From assembly GCA_902592285.1 (NCBI GenBank), contig CACJED010000009.1, forward strand, positions 1 through 34,748: a DNA stretch of 34,748 bases, read 5' to 3'. Positions 34,599-34,748 of the stretch are shown here, piece after piece. The position numbers were made by a program, and so were the translations under genes. The first letter of the stretch is position 1; every line of letters starts with the position of its first letter. A model generated the notes under the pieces. That model saw only the letters and a list, made by a program, of their open reading frames with translations. It searched no databases and was not told the origin of the DNA. The stretch comes from an uncultured Pelagibacteraceae bacterium (GTDB lineage Bacteria; Pseudomonadota; Alphaproteobacteria; Pelagibacterales; Pelagibacteraceae).

Positions 34599-34748
34599 TA
34601 ACTTGCTTTTTCTAGATTTGATGTATTAACATTTATTTTTGGAATAACTTCATCATTAAATAATTTGATACTTCTCATACAATCCTCATGGTCTATACCT
34701 GGAAAATTAGACCATACTTGAAGATTTTGTAAGTTCAGTTCTGATTGT
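34598..34748 (-). CDS. Luciferase-like flavin-dependent oxidoreductase, C-terminal fragment (runs off right edge)
   Basis: Not in the ORF track because it is cut by the window. The reverse-strand frame is open for 49 codons to the edge and ends ...FPGIDHEDCMRSIKLFNDEVIPKIN, then a short tail and TAA overlapping the next ATG. Helix (D/E)xMRSixLFxxEVxPk is typical of the C-terminus of LLM (bacterial luciferase-like) monooxygenases, which use FMNH2 or F420. In Rut-type pathways such an enzyme opens a pyrimidine ring. Only the tail is seen, so family call is moderate. It is the upstream neighbour of AA_synth, hydrolase and aldehyde dehydrogenase. Confidence 0.62.
   Translation of the reverse strand, partial: QSELNLQNLQVWSNFPGIDHEDCMRSIKLFNDEVIPKINVNTSNLEKAS

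Overview
The window comes from a very AT-rich, densely packed bacterial genome. Most gaps are under about 110 bases, many start and stop codons overlap (TAATG, ATGA), and no gap exceeds 300 bases. Protein types and gene content (recA near alaS, a two-ATPase GlpS/GlpT-like ABC importer, a eukaryote-type NADP isocitrate dehydrogenase, a short-form phosphatidylserine decarboxylase, direct-repeat GAAC-N7-GAAC SOS boxes) point to a streamlined marine alphaproteobacterium, most likely of the SAR11 (Pelagibacterales) type. This placement is inferred from base composition and protein resemblance, not from a marker search.

Layout. Bases 1-4042 hold a surface-glycan cassette: the C-terminal end of a GT39 membrane glycosyltransferase, a GT2 polyprenyl-phosphate-sugar-synthase-like protein, an exported alginate-lyase-like (PL5 fold) protein and an MFS transporter with an apparent one-base frameshift near its start. 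Bases 4035-11748 form an uptake locus: an AcoR-like regulator lacking the sigma-54 AAA+ domain, divergent from a zinc alcohol dehydrogenase (broken by a short internal deletion), a periplasmic binding protein, two permeases and two complementary ABC ATPases. Bases 11745-13445 carry umuDC (DNA polymerase V) with promoter and SOS box. Bases 13556-17751 carry a small exported protein with a striking tyrosine heptad repeat, a GFA-type zinc protein, a D-glycerate kinase, a TolC-like outer membrane protein and recA.

Bases 17806-20823 hold a GT2, a radical SAM protein and a short-chain dehydrogenase, between recA and alaS. After alaS and the convergent icd comes a tightly packed run psd-pssA-glycosyltransferase-rlmE-guaB-TPR-guaA-panB, covering phospholipid head-group synthesis, 23S rRNA methylation, guanine nucleotide synthesis and pantothenate synthesis. 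The IMP dehydrogenase lacks the CBS domain pair. The window ends with a reverse-strand operon running off the right edge: a luciferase-like flavin oxidoreductase (C-terminus only), an AA_synth (DUF1185) protein, an alpha/beta hydrolase and an aldehyde dehydrogenase, which look like a catabolic pathway of unknown substrate.

Best candidates for something undescribed: (i) the flavin oxidoreductase/AA_synth/hydrolase/aldehyde dehydrogenase operon; (ii) the AcoR-like regulator/alcohol dehydrogenase/GlpST-like ABC locus with its complementary degenerate ATPases; (iii) the exported tyrosine-heptad protein opposite umuDC; (iv) the PL5-like lyase coupled to a GT2/GT39 pair. No tRNA, rRNA, CRISPR array, insertion sequence or clear riboswitch was seen.
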